Below are positions 8,236 through 20,228 of a DNA stretch of 54,659 nucleotides, piece after piece. The stretch lies in NCBI GenBank assembly GCA_902539145.1, contig CACBHX010000003.1:1-54659 (forward strand), read 5' to 3'. The translations under genes and the position numbers were made by a program. This DNA is from an uncultured Pelagibacteraceae bacterium. Lineage in GTDB: Bacteria; Pseudomonadota; Alphaproteobacteria; Pelagibacterales; Pelagibacteraceae. Numbering within the stretch: position 1 is the first letter of the stretch; every line of letters begins with the position of its first letter. The notes beneath the pieces are model-generated. The model was not told the origin of the DNA, did no database searches, and saw only the letters and a program-made list of their open reading frames with translations.

Positions 8236-10143
8236 ATGAATTTCAAAAATATAGCAATGTGGGCAGTAATAGTTTTCTTGACCATTGGGCTTTATAATAT
8301 GTTTAAAAATCCTCAATCGAACATTCGAGGTGCAAACAAGGTAATATTCTCCGAATTCTTAAAAGCAGTTGATAATGGGGAAGTAGTTAAAGTAGAAATT
8401 CAAGGTAACAACATTAAGGGTGTTTACTCAGATGGAAATAATTTTACAACATACTCACCGAATGATCCAAACTTAATAGAGAAACTTTCTGAAAAAGGTG
8501 TAAGCATTTCTGCAGCTCCTATTGAAGAAAAAATGCCATCACTTTTTGGAGTATTGCTTTCTTGGTTTCCGATGTTGTTATTAATTGCGGTATGGATTTT
8601 CTTTATGAGACAAATGCAAGGTGGCAAAGGTGGTGCCATGGGCTTTGGAAGGTCTAAGGCAAAAATGATGAACGAGCTTAAAGGCAAAGTTACTTTCAAT
8701 GACGTAGCAGGTGTGGAGGAAGCTAAAGAGGAGGTAGAGGAGATAGTAGAATTCTTAAAGGATCCAAAAAAATTTAGTAGACTTGGGGGCAAAATTCCTA
8801 GAGGCGCATTGTTAGTTGGTCCTCCTGGAACTGGAAAAACTTTACTTGCTCGAGCTATTGCTGGAGAAGCTGGTGTCCCATTTTTTACAATATCAGGTTC
8901 AGATTTTGTTGAGATGTTTGTGGGTGTTGGTGCATCAAGAGTTAGAGATATGTTTGAACAAGGTAAGAAAAACTCTCCTTGTATAATTTTTATCGATGAA
9001 ATTGATGCTGTTGGTAGAAGTCGTGGAGCAGGTTTGGGCGGTGGAAACGATGAAAGAGAGCAAACACTCAATCAGCTCTTAGTCGAAATGGATGGTTTTG
9101 ATACTAACGAAGGTGTGATTATAATCGCTGCAACAAATAGACCAGATGTTTTAGATCCTGCTTTATTAAGGCCAGGTAGATTTGATAGACAAGTTGTTGT
9201 TTCTAATCCGGATATTATAGGGAGAGAAAAAATTTTGAAGGTTCACGTAAAGAAAATTAAAATGGCTCCAGATGTAAATTTAAGAACCATTGCAAGAGGT
9301 ACACCAGGTTTCTCAGGAGCAGATTTGGCAAATCTTGTGAATGAAGCAGCGTTGTTAGCAGCAAGAAAAAATAAAAGAATAGTTACCTTGATGGAATTTG
9401 AAGAAGCAAAAGATAAAGTAATGATGGGAGCTGAGAGAAGATCCATGGTAATGACTGAGGATGAGAAAAAACTTACAGCTTATCACGAGGGCGGACATGC
9501 TCTTGTCTCTTTTAATATGCCAAGCTATGATCCAATTCATAAAGCAACAATTATACCAAGAGGAAGAGCCCTAGGTATGGTGATGAATTTACCTGAGAGA
9601 GATAAGCACGGTTACTCTATAAAATATTTGAAAGCTAGACTAGCTGTATGTTTTGGCGGTAGAGTTGCAGAGGAGCTTATTTTTGGTAAAGATGATATTA
9701 CTACTGGTGCAGGTGGAGGATCAGGATCAGACATTAACCAAGCAACTCAGCTTGCAAGAGCTATGGTAACCAAGTATGGAATGAGTGAAGAAATGGGACC
9801 AGTCGAATATGGTGAAAATCAAGAAGAAGTGTTTTTAGGTAGATCAGTGACACAGACACAATCTGTATCGGAGGCTGTTGCTCAAAAAATTGATAAAGAA
9901 ATAAGAAAGCTTGTTGATGAAGGTTATAATCAGGCAAAAAAAATATTGTCTGAAAAAATTGATGATTTACATAAAATTGCCAAAGCGTTAATGACTTATG
10001 AAACTTTGACTGGAGAGGAAATTGAAAATATTATCAATAAAAATGTCTATCCAAAAGATAAGATATTGGAAAAACCAGAGGACAAGGATGATAAAAGTTC
10101 TGCCTTAGGTGCAATGGGTTTAAAACCAAAAATTATTCATTAG
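8236..10143 (+). CDS. ftsH: ATP-dependent zinc metalloprotease FtsH
   Basis: 635 residues, full length. Two membrane segments (about 5-22 and 103-124) flank the small periplasmic domain. The AAA module shows Walker A GPPGTGKT at 195-202, Walker B IIFIDEID and the SRH region [20 protein letters not shown]; the protease zinc site is HEGGH at 417-421 (more often HEAGH). FtsH degrades membrane and short-lived proteins, including RpoH in E. coli, and interacts with the HflK/HflC complex, both encoded further on. It sits between tilS and folP, a conserved alphaproteobacterial order. A 63-bp gap upstream may contain its promoter. Confidence 0.98.
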   Translation: MNFKNIAMWAVIVFLTIGLYNMFKNPQSNIRGANKVIFSEFLKAVDNGEVVKVEIQGNNIKGVYSDGNNFTTYSPNDPNLIEKLSEKGVSISAAPIEEKMPSLFGVLLSWFPMLLLIAVWIFFMRQMQGGKGGAMGFGRSKAKMMNELKGKVTFNDVAGVEEAKEEVEEIVEFLKDPKKFSRLGGKIPRGALLVGPPGTGKTLLARAIAGEAGVPFFTISGSDFVEMFVGVGASRVRDMFEQGKKNSPCIIFIDEIDAVGRSRGAGLGGGNDEREQTLNQLLVEMDGFDTNEGVIIIAATNRPDVLDPALLRPGRFDRQVVVSNPDIIGREKILKVHVKKIKMAPDVNLRTIARGTPGFSGADLANLVNEAALLAARKNKRIVTLMEFEEAKDKVMMGAERRSMVMTEDEKKLTAYHEGGHALVSFNMPSYDPIHKATIIPRGRALGMVMNLPERDKHGYSIKYLKARLAVCFGGRVAEELIFGKDDITTGAGGGSGSDINQATQLARAMVTKYGMSEEMGPVEYGENQEEVFLGRSVTQTQSVSEAVAQKIDKEIRKLVDEGYNQAKKILSEKIDDLHKIAKALMTYETLTGEEIENIINKNVYPKDKILEKPEDKDDKSSALGAMGLKPKIIH

Positions 10144-10149
10144 AAAATA

Positions 10150-11202
10150 ATGGAGAGATATTACACAAGAGCGTGTAATTTCTATTACGGTAATCAATCA
10201 AAAAAACTTTTACAAAAAAAAAAAACTATATCTTTACATCAGATAAAAGAAATATCTTTTGATCACATAGAAATTATTACTAGAAAATCAAAAAAAAGAA
10301 TTCCTATTAACCAAATTAAATATTTACCCAAATATTTAAAAAAAAAAGTAATTTTAGATTTAAAAAAAATTAATTTAAAAAAAAAAAATTTCTCTAACTT
10401 TAATTTTAAAAAAGTCCCAAATATATTAGGAGTTTTAAACCTTACCCCTGATAGTTTTTCTGACGGTGGAAAGTTTAATTCAAAAAATAGAGGTATAAAT
10501 CATGCAATAGAGTTATATCAAAAAGGTGCAGACTTAATTGACATTGGTGGAGAATCTACAAGGCCAGGATCAAGGTCAGTGAGTGAAAAAAAAGAGTGGA
10601 ACAGAATTAATAAAATTTTAAAACGTATTGTAAAAAAAATACCTATTTCTTTAGACACAAGAAAGTCAAAAATTATGCAAAATGGCATTAAACTAGGTGT
10701 CAAGCTAATAAATGATGTTTCTGGATTAAGCTATGATTCTGACACTTTGACAGTCTTAAAAAAAAATAAAATTCCTTTTGTCATTCAACATTCAATAGGA
10801 ACACCGGAGAATATGCAAAAAAATCCTAAATATAAAAATGTGTTATTAGATATTTATGATTTTTTTGAGGAAAAGATTAAATTAATTAGGTCCAAAGGTA
10901 TTAAACATAATAACATAATTTTAGATCCAGGAATTGGGTTTGGAAAAAATTTGAAACATAATATGAATCTGATTCGAGGAATTTCTGTTTTTCATTCTCT
11001 TGGTTTTCCTGTACTTGTTGGAAATTCTAGAAAAAGGTTTATCAAAGATATATCTAAAGAAAATGACAGTAATAAAAGAATTGGTGGAACAATGTCTTCC
11101 ACTATATATTTAATGATGCAAGGCGTGCAGATATTAAGAATACACGATGTAAATGAAATTATGCAAGGAGTTAAAGTTTTTCAGAACTTAATCAAAAATT
11201 AA
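10150..11202 (+). CDS. folP: Dihydropteroate synthase with N-terminal extension
   Basis: 350 residues; the catalytic barrel begins only near residue 90 with ILGVLNLTPDSFSDGGKF, followed by DLIDIGGESTRPGSRSV, SLDTRKS, LINDVSGLSYD and ILDPGIGFGKN. It condenses pABA with hydroxymethyl-dihydropterin diphosphate in folate synthesis. The first 85 or so residues are extra relative to E. coli FolP; comparable extensions occur in alphaproteobacterial dihydropteroate synthases and are of unknown function. This extension is extremely Lys-rich and coded by long A tracts, two of them 12 A long. The gene overlaps glmM by one base (TAATG), the usual folP-glmM pairing. Confidence 0.93.
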   Translation: MERYYTRACNFYYGNQSKKLLQKKKTISLHQIKEISFDHIEIITRKSKKRIPINQIKYLPKYLKKKVILDLKKINLKKKNFSNFNFKKVPNILGVLNLTPDSFSDGGKFNSKNRGINHAIELYQKGADLIDIGGESTRPGSRSVSEKKEWNRINKILKRIVKKIPISLDTRKSKIMQNGIKLGVKLINDVSGLSYDSDTLTVLKKNKIPFVIQHSIGTPENMQKNPKYKNVLLDIYDFFEEKIKLIRSKGIKHNNIILDPGIGFGKNLKHNMNLIRGISVFHSLGFPVLVGNSRKRFIKDISKENDSNKRIGGTMSSTIYLMMQGVQILRIHDVNEIMQGVKVFQNLIKN

Positions 11203-12533
11203 TGGCAAAGAAATACTTTGGAACTGATGGAATAAGAGGAGCTATTAATAGTAAATATATAAATGGAGACATGTTTTTTAAATTCGGCCTTGCGAGTGGA
11301 ACTTATTTTAAATCTCAAAAAAAAAGAAAGCAAATAGCAGTTATTGCAAAAGATACTAGACTATCCGGTTACACTCTTGAACCTGCTCTTGTTTCAGGCT
11401 TAGCATCTGCTGGTATGCATGTGTATACACTGGGGCCTTTACCAACTAATGGGTTAGCAATGCTTACAAAAGAAATGAAGGCAAATATGGGTATAATGAT
11501 AACAGCCTCACACAATCCACATTATGATAATGGTCTAAAATTATTTGGTCCAGATGGAATGAAATTATCAGATAAAATTGAGAGAAAAATTGAAGGCCTT
11601 ATAGATAAAAAAATTTCAAAATATTTCTCCCAACCTAAAAAGTTGGGAAGGGTTAAAAGATTAGAAACTGGCACTGAAAAGTATATTAAGATATTAAAAA
11701 AAAATTTTACAAAAGATTTCACTCTAAAAGGGTTGAGAATAGTAATTGATTGCGCTAATGGTGCAGGTTATAAAGCAGGGCCTAAATTATTAAAATCATT
11801 AGGAGCCAAAGTTATATCAATAGGCGTGAACCCAAATGGTTTAAATATTAATAAAAATTGTGGATCAACCTTTCCTAGAAAAATTAGATCAGCTGTAAAA
11901 AAATATAAAGCTCATATTGGAATATCTTTAGATGGAGATGCTGATAGAGTTATAATGTGTGATGAGAAAAGCAATATTATTGATGGAGATCAAATTATTG
12001 CTGCATTAGCGACAAGATGGAAAGTAAAAAAAATGTTAAAAGGTGGAGTAGTTGGAACCTTAATGTCAAACTATGGATTAGAAATATATTTTGTATCGAA
12101 AAAAATAAAATTCATTAAAGCAAATGTTGGTGATAGATATGTAAAAGAAAAAATGCAAAAATATAAATTCAATCTGGGCGGTGAACAATCTGGCCATATA
12201 ATTTTAGGTAAATTTGCAACAACTGGAGATGGTCTGTTAGTAGCTTTAGAGGTTCTTTTCGCTTTAAGGAAAGGAAAAAAAGCAAGCGAATTTTTTAATA
12301 CATTTAAAAAAACACCTCAACTTTTAGAAAATATCTATGTTAAAGATAAAAGTATTATCAATAAACCAGATATTAAAAAAACTATAAAAATTGCTGAAAA
12401 ATTAATTAGGGGTCAAGGAAGAATTTTGGTGAGAAAATCAGGAACAGAATCTAAAATAAGAGTTATGGGGGAAAGTGAAAATAAAATACTTTTATCTAAA
12501 TGCGTAAATATAATATCAAAAAAAATAAAATAA
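11202..12533 (+). CDS. glmM: Phosphoglucosamine mutase GlmM
   Basis: 443 residues. The phosphoserine active site TASHNP has Ser103; the metal loop DGDADR is at 244-249; the phosphate-binding motif RKSGTESKIRVMGE is near the C-terminus. It interconverts glucosamine-6-phosphate and glucosamine-1-phosphate, feeding UDP-GlcNAc for peptidoglycan and lipid A. The ATG overlaps the folP stop by one base. Nothing unusual except its high Lys content, shared by the neighbours. Confidence 0.97.
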   Translation: MAKKYFGTDGIRGAINSKYINGDMFFKFGLASGTYFKSQKKRKQIAVIAKDTRLSGYTLEPALVSGLASAGMHVYTLGPLPTNGLAMLTKEMKANMGIMITASHNPHYDNGLKLFGPDGMKLSDKIERKIEGLIDKKISKYFSQPKKLGRVKRLETGTEKYIKILKKNFTKDFTLKGLRIVIDCANGAGYKAGPKLLKSLGAKVISIGVNPNGLNINKNCGSTFPRKIRSAVKKYKAHIGISLDGDADRVIMCDEKSNIIDGDQIIAALATRWKVKKMLKGGVVGTLMSNYGLEIYFVSKKIKFIKANVGDRYVKEKMQKYKFNLGGEQSGHIILGKFATTGDGLLVALEVLFALRKGKKASEFFNTFKKTPQLLENIYVKDKSIINKPDIKKTIKIAEKLIRGQGRILVRKSGTESKIRVMGESENKILLSKCVNIISKKIK

Positions 12534-12534
12534 A

Positions 12535-15529
<2,995 letters not shown>

Positions 15530-15548
15530 AGAGGTGTTTATTTAATTT

Positions 15549-15554
15549 ATTATA
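15549..15554 (-). promoter_or_regulatory. Candidate -10 element for rpoH
   Basis: A perfect TATAAT on the minus strand, 19 bases before the rpoH ATG. No good -35 hexamer lies at 16-18 bases, so it is a weak prediction in an A+T-rich gap. Confidence 0.3.
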
Positions 15555-15570
15555 CTTAATTTTCAATAAT

Positions 15571-16551
15571 TTATTTTTCAGTATTTTTCAGCTTTTTTAA
15601 AATATTATTAAGGTCTTTTGGCAAAAGAGAGGAAAAAATCAGTGGTTTTTTAGTATCAGGATGTGTGAAACCCAAAGTTTTTGCATGAAGAAATTGTCTT
15701 TTTAATCCGTAAATTGAATTTTGGAGATCTAAATCAATATTTTTTAATTTTTTATATTTTTTTTTATATTTATCATCTCCTAATATGCTGTTACCCTTGT
15801 AGTTCATATGTACTCTAATTTGATGTGTTCTTCCAGTTTCTAATTTACATTCAACTAAACTTAAAGTCGGTATCTTTTCATTTTCAAAAACTTTAATAGT
15901 TTTATAATTGGTTATAGCTTTTTTACCTTTAAAACTACTAACCGTCATTAGTTGTCTGTTTTTTGGACTACGAGTAATAAAAGTTTCAATTCTTCCAGAA
16001 GACGGCTTGAGCTTCCCCCATATTAAAAGCTGGTAGATTCTTGTAATTGTGTGGTCATTAAATTGCTTAGATAAATTTTCATGAGTCTTATTATTTTTTG
16101 CAATTACAACTAAACCAGATGTGTTTTTATCAATTCTATGAACAATACCAGGTCTTAATTCATCACCAATATTTGATAAAAAGTTTTTGTTATAATTCAT
16201 TAAGGCATTAACAATCGTTTTATCATAATTTCCAGCTCCTGGATGCATTATTATGCCAGCAGGTTTATCAATTACTAGTAAATCTCTATCTTCATAAATT
16301 ATATCTAATCTAAAATTATAAGGTTTAAGAGATGCTATTTTTGGCTCTGGAATTTGAAGATCTATAGAGTCGCCAACAGAGACTTTTTTTGACGGACTTT
16401 TAATAATTTTGTTATTTAATTTTAATTTTTCTTTAAGTATTAAATTTTTAATCCTAGTTCTGCTGATAAATTCATCTCTTTTGTTAATTAAAACATCAAC
16501 TCTTAAATTCTTCTCCTGCTCATTAACTATAAAACTAATGTTTTTTTCCAT
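15571..16551 (-). CDS. rluD: RluD-family 23S rRNA pseudouridine synthase
   Basis: 326 residues. An S4 RNA-binding domain (about 15-65) precedes the RluA-type catalytic domain with HRIDKNTSGLVVIAKN, in which Asp141 is the catalytic aspartate, and the later ETGRTHQIRVHM motif. The size with an S4 domain and adjacency to rpoH match alphaproteobacterial RluD, which modifies helix 69 of 23S rRNA; RluC-type specificity cannot be fully excluded. It is upstream of rpoH on the same strand (41 bp), the conserved rluD-rpoH order in alphaproteobacteria. Its start is only 23 bp from the divergent tRNA-Arg gene. Confidence 0.9.
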   Translation of the reverse strand: MEKNISFIVNEQEKNLRVDVLINKRDEFISRTRIKNLILKEKLKLNNKIIKSPSKKVSVGDSIDLQIPEPKIASLKPYNFRLDIIYEDRDLLVIDKPAGIIMHPGAGNYDKTIVNALMNYNKNFLSNIGDELRPGIVHRIDKNTSGLVVIAKNNKTHENLSKQFNDHTITRIYQLLIWGKLKPSSGRIETFITRSPKNRQLMTVSSFKGKKAITNYKTIKVFENEKIPTLSLVECKLETGRTHQIRVHMNYKGNSILGDDKYKKKYKKLKNIDLDLQNSIYGLKRQFLHAKTLGFTHPDTKKPLIFSSLLPKDLNNILKKLKNTEK

Positions 16552-16555
16552 AAAA

Positions 16556-16561
16556 TATAAT
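16556..16561 (+). promoter_or_regulatory. Candidate -10 element of the tRNA-Arg gene
   Basis: TATAAT located 13 bases before the tRNA 5' end, a suitable distance for a short leader. No recognisable -35 hexamer lies at the standard spacing. The element also falls in the leader of divergent rluD. Confidence 0.35.
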
Positions 16562-16574
16562 ATTAATACTATAT

Positions 16575-16651
16575 GCGTCTGTAGCTCAATTGGATAGAGC
16601 GCCTGACTTCGGATCAGGAGGTTCTGGGTTCAACTCCTAGCAGGCGCACCA
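16575..16651 (+). tRNA. tRNA-Arg (anticodon UCG)
   Basis: 77-base cloverleaf with encoded CCA. Acceptor strands GCGTCTG and CAGGCGC pair with one G-U; D stem GCTC/GAGC; anticodon stem CCTGA/TCAGG closing the loop CTTCGGA; five-base variable loop; T stem CTGGG/CCTAG around TTCAACT. The anticodon TCG is at 16609-16611 and reads CGA (and possibly other CGN codons, depending on modification). It lies on the plus strand between two minus-strand genes; only one base separates its CCA from the stop codon of the convergent ABC permease. Confidence 0.97.
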
Positions 16652-16652
16652 A

Positions 16653-17444
16653 TTATTCTCCCATATTTATTAAAGTTCCTTTAATTCGAGCTCTTAAAAA
16701 AGATAAATAAAATAGGACTATTCCAATAACTAAATAGATAAGGTTCAATACATATGCTTGTTTTAAATTTTCATAATCAATTGATCCGTTTAAAAGTATA
16801 TTTCTAGTTTCATCAAAAATATAAACAAGTGGTAAACATTTTGCTATGAATTGAAATATATCTGGTAGAATTTCTATTGGATAGTAAATGCATCCCAGAG
16901 GAGCTAGCAAAAATAATGATGACCACGCAATATTTTCAAAAGACGGACCAAATCTAATTAGTCCTGAACTTACAAATAATCCAAGTGTTATCCCAAAAAG
17001 ATATAAACTAAGGAATAGGAATAAAAGTGGTAATCCTAATTTTAAAATTGATACACCAAATAGAGGAGAGGTTAGCATTATCGCAGGAACCAATCCTATC
17101 AAAGTCCTAATCAAAGCAGTAAAAATTAATGAAACAATTATTTCTTTTAGTTTAAGTGGCGCTATAAACAAATTTGTGAAATTTCTACTCCAGATTTCTT
17201 CTAAAAAAAGCATGTTAAAACTAATACTTGATCTAAAAAGAATATCGTAAAGTATTGCGCATGTTAAAATTACTCCTAAAGTATTGCTATAGTAGTCACT
17301 ATGTATTGAGAAGAACTTTGAGATAAAACCCCACAAAATTATTTGAATTGTCGGCCAATAAATTAAATCTAAAATTCTTGGTAAAGAACTTTTAATTAAA
17401 TAAAAGTGTCTTAGGAAAAGACCATACATTTTATTGAAATTCAT
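16653..17444 (-). CDS. ABC-2 type transporter permease
   Basis: 263 residues with about six hydrophobic segments, for example LDLIYWPTIQIILWGFISKFF, LGVILTCAILYDILF, LIRTLIGLVPAIMLTS, LLFLFLSLYLFGITLGLFVS and IYLVIGIVLFYLSFL. The segment LFLLAPLGCIYYPIEILP resembles the conserved loop of ABC-2 permeases of the drug/polysaccharide/lipid export class. It overlaps the end of the ATPase gene by four bases (ATGA), so the two form one exporter, probably a homodimer of each. Substrate unknown. Its 3' end is directly next to the tRNA-Arg gene. Confidence 0.87.
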   Translation of the reverse strand: MNFNKMYGLFLRHFYLIKSSLPRILDLIYWPTIQIILWGFISKFFSIHSDYYSNTLGVILTCAILYDILFRSSISFNMLFLEEIWSRNFTNLFIAPLKLKEIIVSLIFTALIRTLIGLVPAIMLTSPLFGVSILKLGLPLLFLFLSLYLFGITLGLFVSSGLIRFGPSFENIAWSSLFLLAPLGCIYYPIEILPDIFQFIAKCLPLVYIFDETRNILLNGSIDYENLKQAYVLNLIYLVIGIVLFYLSFLRARIKGTLINMGE

Positions 17445-18169
17445 ACTTTTTCTCTTGTTAGTTTTAAAAAAACTTCTTCCATATTTTTTCTTCCATGTTT
17501 TTTAATTAATTCCTCTGGTCTACCCTCATCAATAATTGACCCTTTATTCATCATTAAAACTGAAGAACATAGTCTCTCTACCTCTGCCATATTGTGAGAT
17601 GCTAATAGAATTGATGTTTTATTTTCCTGTTGATATTCCTCTAAAAAACTTCTAACAAAATCACCTGTTTCAGGATCAAGTGATGCCGTAGGTTCATCAA
17701 GAAGTAAAACTTTTGGATTATTAATTATTGACTTTGCAAGACTCACCCTATTTTTTTGACCAGATGACAACTCCCCAGTTAATTTATCTATAAATTCGTA
17801 GAGTCTTAATTTTTCACACAGATATTCAATTTTTTCCTTATGTTTGATCACATCATAAAGCCTCCCATAAACTTCTAAATTTTGTCTAACTGTCAATTTT
17901 TTTGGCAACTCTATATAAGGTGATATAAAATTTAATTGATTTAATAAATCTACACGTTGATTTTCAATTTCGACTCCATTTATTAAAACTTTTCCTTTTG
18001 ATGGTTTTAATAAACCTAAAATCATACCGATTGTAGTAGTTTTTCCACAACCATTAGGACCAAGTATACCAATAATTTCATTTTGATTTACTTTAAAAGA
18101 AACTTCTTTTACTGCTTCTTTTGTATTATAAGTTTTTGATAATCCTATTACTTCAAGTGGTTTTTTCAT
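17441..18169 (-). CDS. ABC transporter ATP-binding protein (ABC-2 exporter)
   Basis: 242 residues. Walker A GPNGCGKT at 37-44, signature LSSGQKNRVSLAKS, Walker B KVLLLDEPTASLDPE and the switch His in SHNMAEVERLC are all intact, so it should hydrolyse ATP. It belongs to the CcmA/DRA-type ATPases that work with ABC-2 permeases, and the permease follows with a four-base overlap. The 5' end overlaps the 3' end of tsaC/sua5 by 17 bp, suggesting all three share a transcript. The exported substrate cannot be deduced. Confidence 0.93.
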   Translation of the reverse strand: MKKPLEVIGLSKTYNTKEAVKEVSFKVNQNEIIGILGPNGCGKTTTIGMILGLLKPSKGKVLINGVEIENQRVDLLNQLNFISPYIELPKKLTVRQNLEVYGRLYDVIKHKEKIEYLCEKLRLYEFIDKLTGELSSGQKNRVSLAKSIINNPKVLLLDEPTASLDPETGDFVRSFLEEYQQENKTSILLASHNMAEVERLCSSVLMMNKGSIIDEGRPEELIKKHGRKNMEEVFLKLTREKV

Positions 18170-19100
18170 TGAATCTTGATGCTCTTAATAACCTATCATT
18201 AATTGTTTTACCATATCCTCTATCAGGAATTTTACATACTGCAATCGAGCTGTATTTCTTTTTTTTTATTTTTCTTAAAGTAGAATATAAATTTTTTACA
18301 GCTTCTTTTAGATTTCCTTTTTTTGACAAAAAATAATAATTTGGTTTACTTACTTTTTTCTTTCTAATCAATAAGTATGCCTCATCTTTACGAATATTTT
18401 TTGCATTAAGTCTGATGGGCAAACCTGGTGAATAATGAACCTTAAGTTGGCCTGGTGAAACAATTTTTGAAGATTTGTTATTTATTGTTATTTTTTTTCT
18501 TAGTATTTTTTGAATAGTTGAAACATTTAAGCCTCCCAATCTTAAGATTTGAGGATTCTTTCTGAGATCAATAATTGTTGATTCTACTCCAATAGATGAT
18601 TTTCCGCCCTCAAGTATGTACTTAATTTTTTTTCCAAAATCTTCTTTTACATCATTTGATGTAACAGCACTAACCCTAGACGAGGGATTAGCACTTGGAG
18701 CTGCTAAAGGAAATTCTAAAATTTTTAGTAATCTTCTTGTGACCGAGTGCCGCGGAAATCTTACCGCTAATGTATTTTTTTTGTTAGTAATTATTTTTGA
18801 AATTTTTGATGATTTTTTAAGATTTAGTATAAACGTTAAAGGACCAGGACAAAATTTTTTATAAAGTTTAATAAAGTCATTGTTTAAATGACAATCTTTT
18901 TTCAACCTTTGAATATTCAAATAATGAACTATTAGAGGGTTATTTTTTGGTCTTTTTTTAAGCTTATATATTTTTTGACAGGCTTGGTCTGAGTAGGCAT
19001 TACCCGCTAAACCATAAACTGTTTCTGTAGGTATAGCAATACACTCCCTTTTATTTAGAAGTTTTTTTGCTTTTTTAATATTTGCAAGATTCATTTTCAT
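18153..19100 (-). CDS. tsaC: L-threonylcarbamoyladenylate synthase (Sua5/YrdC family)
   Basis: 315 residues: a YrdC domain (about 5-190; CIAIPTETVYGLAGNAY, KRPKNNPLIVH, FCPGPLTFIL, LAVRFPRHSV and APSANPSSRVSA) plus a C-terminal Sua5 domain linked by PGQLKVHYSPGLPI. This is the longer two-domain Sua5 form, not the short TsaC. It makes the threonylcarbamoyl-AMP needed for t6A37 in tRNAs reading ANN codons. Two ATGs six bases apart (MKMNLANI or MNLANI) are possible starts. Its start is only 20 bp from the divergent xseB start. Confidence 0.93.
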   Translation of the reverse strand: MKMNLANIKKAKKLLNKRECIAIPTETVYGLAGNAYSDQACQKIYKLKKRPKNNPLIVHYLNIQRLKKDCHLNNDFIKLYKKFCPGPLTFILNLKKSSKISKIITNKKNTLAVRFPRHSVTRRLLKILEFPLAAPSANPSSRVSAVTSNDVKEDFGKKIKYILEGGKSSIGVESTIIDLRKNPQILRLGGLNVSTIQKILRKKITINNKSSKIVSPGQLKVHYSPGLPIRLNAKNIRKDEAYLLIRKKKVSKPNYYFLSKKGNLKEAVKNLYSTLRKIKKKKYSSIAVCKIPDRGYGKTINDRLLRASRFNEKTT

Positions 19101-19120
19101 GTATTATCTGAGAGTATTAT

Positions 19121-19375
19121 ATGAAAGATAAAGATTTACCAAATGATTATGAATATTCGTCTCTGGAGGAATTAACTCTCGAAGCTAATAAGTTAATTGA
19201 GGATTTAGAAAGTCAAAAAGATTTACAAAATTCAATTGAAAAATATCAAAATTTGATAAAACTTAACAATATCATCGAGAATAAATTTAAAAAAAAAGTC
19301 ATCGATATCAATACAACAACTAAAAATACTATATCTAAGATAATTACAAAAAATAATGCAAAAAAAACTAAATAA
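19121..19375 (+). CDS. xseB: Exodeoxyribonuclease VII small subunit XseB
   Basis: 84 residues, typical of XseB. The region YSSLEELTLEANKLIEDLES... SIEKYQNLIKL matches the conserved helical hairpin of the family. It binds the XseA subunit in exonuclease VII, which degrades single-stranded DNA. The gene starts the xseB-ispA-dxs arrangement common in proteobacteria and overlaps ispA by 20 bp. xseA is not in the window. Confidence 0.88.
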   Translation: MKDKDLPNDYEYSSLEELTLEANKLIEDLESQKDLQNSIEKYQNLIKLNNIIENKFKKKVIDINTTTKNTISKIITKNNAKKTK

Positions 19376-20228
19376 AATTGCTAAAGACACAAATATTTTT
19401 TTAAAAAGATTTATAAAAAAGCAAAAAAAATCAGAACTGATTGTCCCAATGCAATATGGATTATTTTCGGGTGGTAAAAAAATAAGATCAAAAATACTAG
19501 TCGATGTCGGTTCAATGTTTAATTTAAATTACAAAACTTTACTAATTATTGGTGCTGCTGTTGAATGTATTCATGCTTATTCACTTATTCATGATGATTT
19601 ACCATGTATGGATAATGATTTAATAAGACGAGGTAAGCCTTCTACTCATATCAAATTTGGAGAGTCTACAGCTGTTCTTGCTGGAAACTCACTCTTAACT
19701 ATGGCATTCGAAATTTTGAGTCACAAAGATTTGAATGTCAATGAAAAAACAAAAATTAGATTAATTAATAAAATTTCAGAGAGTTCTGGACATCTCGGGA
19801 TTGCTGGTGGTCAATATTTAGATCTTAGCTATGAACATAAGAAAATTTCAGAAAAAAAAATAATTGAAATGGAAATAAAAAAAACTGGAAAACTTTTTAG
19901 TTTTTGTTGTGTAGCTCCATTAATTTTAAAGAACAAAAGTAAAAAAGATATTCAAAAGTTTGAAAATATTGGAGCTGATATAGGTTTACTATTTCAGGTT
20001 GCTGATGATTTAATTGATTATAATGGAAACCTTTTAGCTGCAGGAAAAAAAACTGGAAAAGATAAGAAAAAAGGTAAAGCAACTCTTATTAGTTTACTGG
20101 GAGATAAAAATACTATTAAATATGCGAAAAAGCTAATTTTAAAAATAAATACTAAGTTAAAAAAATATGGACCTAAATCTAAGAATTTAACCGAAACCTT
20201 AAATTATATTTTAAATAGAAATAAATGA
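19356..20228 (+). CDS. ispA: Polyprenyl synthetase, farnesyl/geranyl diphosphate synthase type
   Basis: 290 residues, matching IspA. The first Asp-rich motif DDLPCMD is at residues 80-86, with RRGKPSTH after it, and the second is in [10 protein letters not shown]; both bind Mg-diphosphate. It condenses IPP with DMAPP/GPP to farnesyl (or geranylgeranyl) diphosphate; chain length is not settled by sequence. The short insertion in the first motif (DDLPCMD rather than DDxxD) is the form usual for bacterial short-chain enzymes. It overlaps xseB by 20 bp and dxs by four, pointing to one operon. Confidence 0.94.
   Translation: MQKKLNKIAKDTNIFLKRFIKKQKKSELIVPMQYGLFSGGKKIRSKILVDVGSMFNLNYKTLLIIGAAVECIHAYSLIHDDLPCMDNDLIRRGKPSTHIKFGESTAVLAGNSLLTMAFEILSHKDLNVNEKTKIRLINKISESSGHLGIAGGQYLDLSYEHKKISEKKIIEMEIKKTGKLFSFCCVAPLILKNKSKKDIQKFENIGADIGLLFQVADDLIDYNGNLLAAGKKTGKDKKKGKATLISLLGDKNTIKYAKKLILKINTKLKKYGPKSKNLTETLNYILNRNK

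Noticed and set aside
8424-9071. Long antisense open frame of 215 codons opposite ftsH
   Set aside because: It mirrors the conserved AAA domain codons of ftsH, has Ser/Pro-rich composition without any family motif, and ftsH is unquestionably the coding strand.
16888-17250. Plus-strand open frame of 120 codons opposite the ABC permease
   Set aside because: The minus strand encodes a well-formed ABC-2 permease; the plus frame has no recognisable feature.
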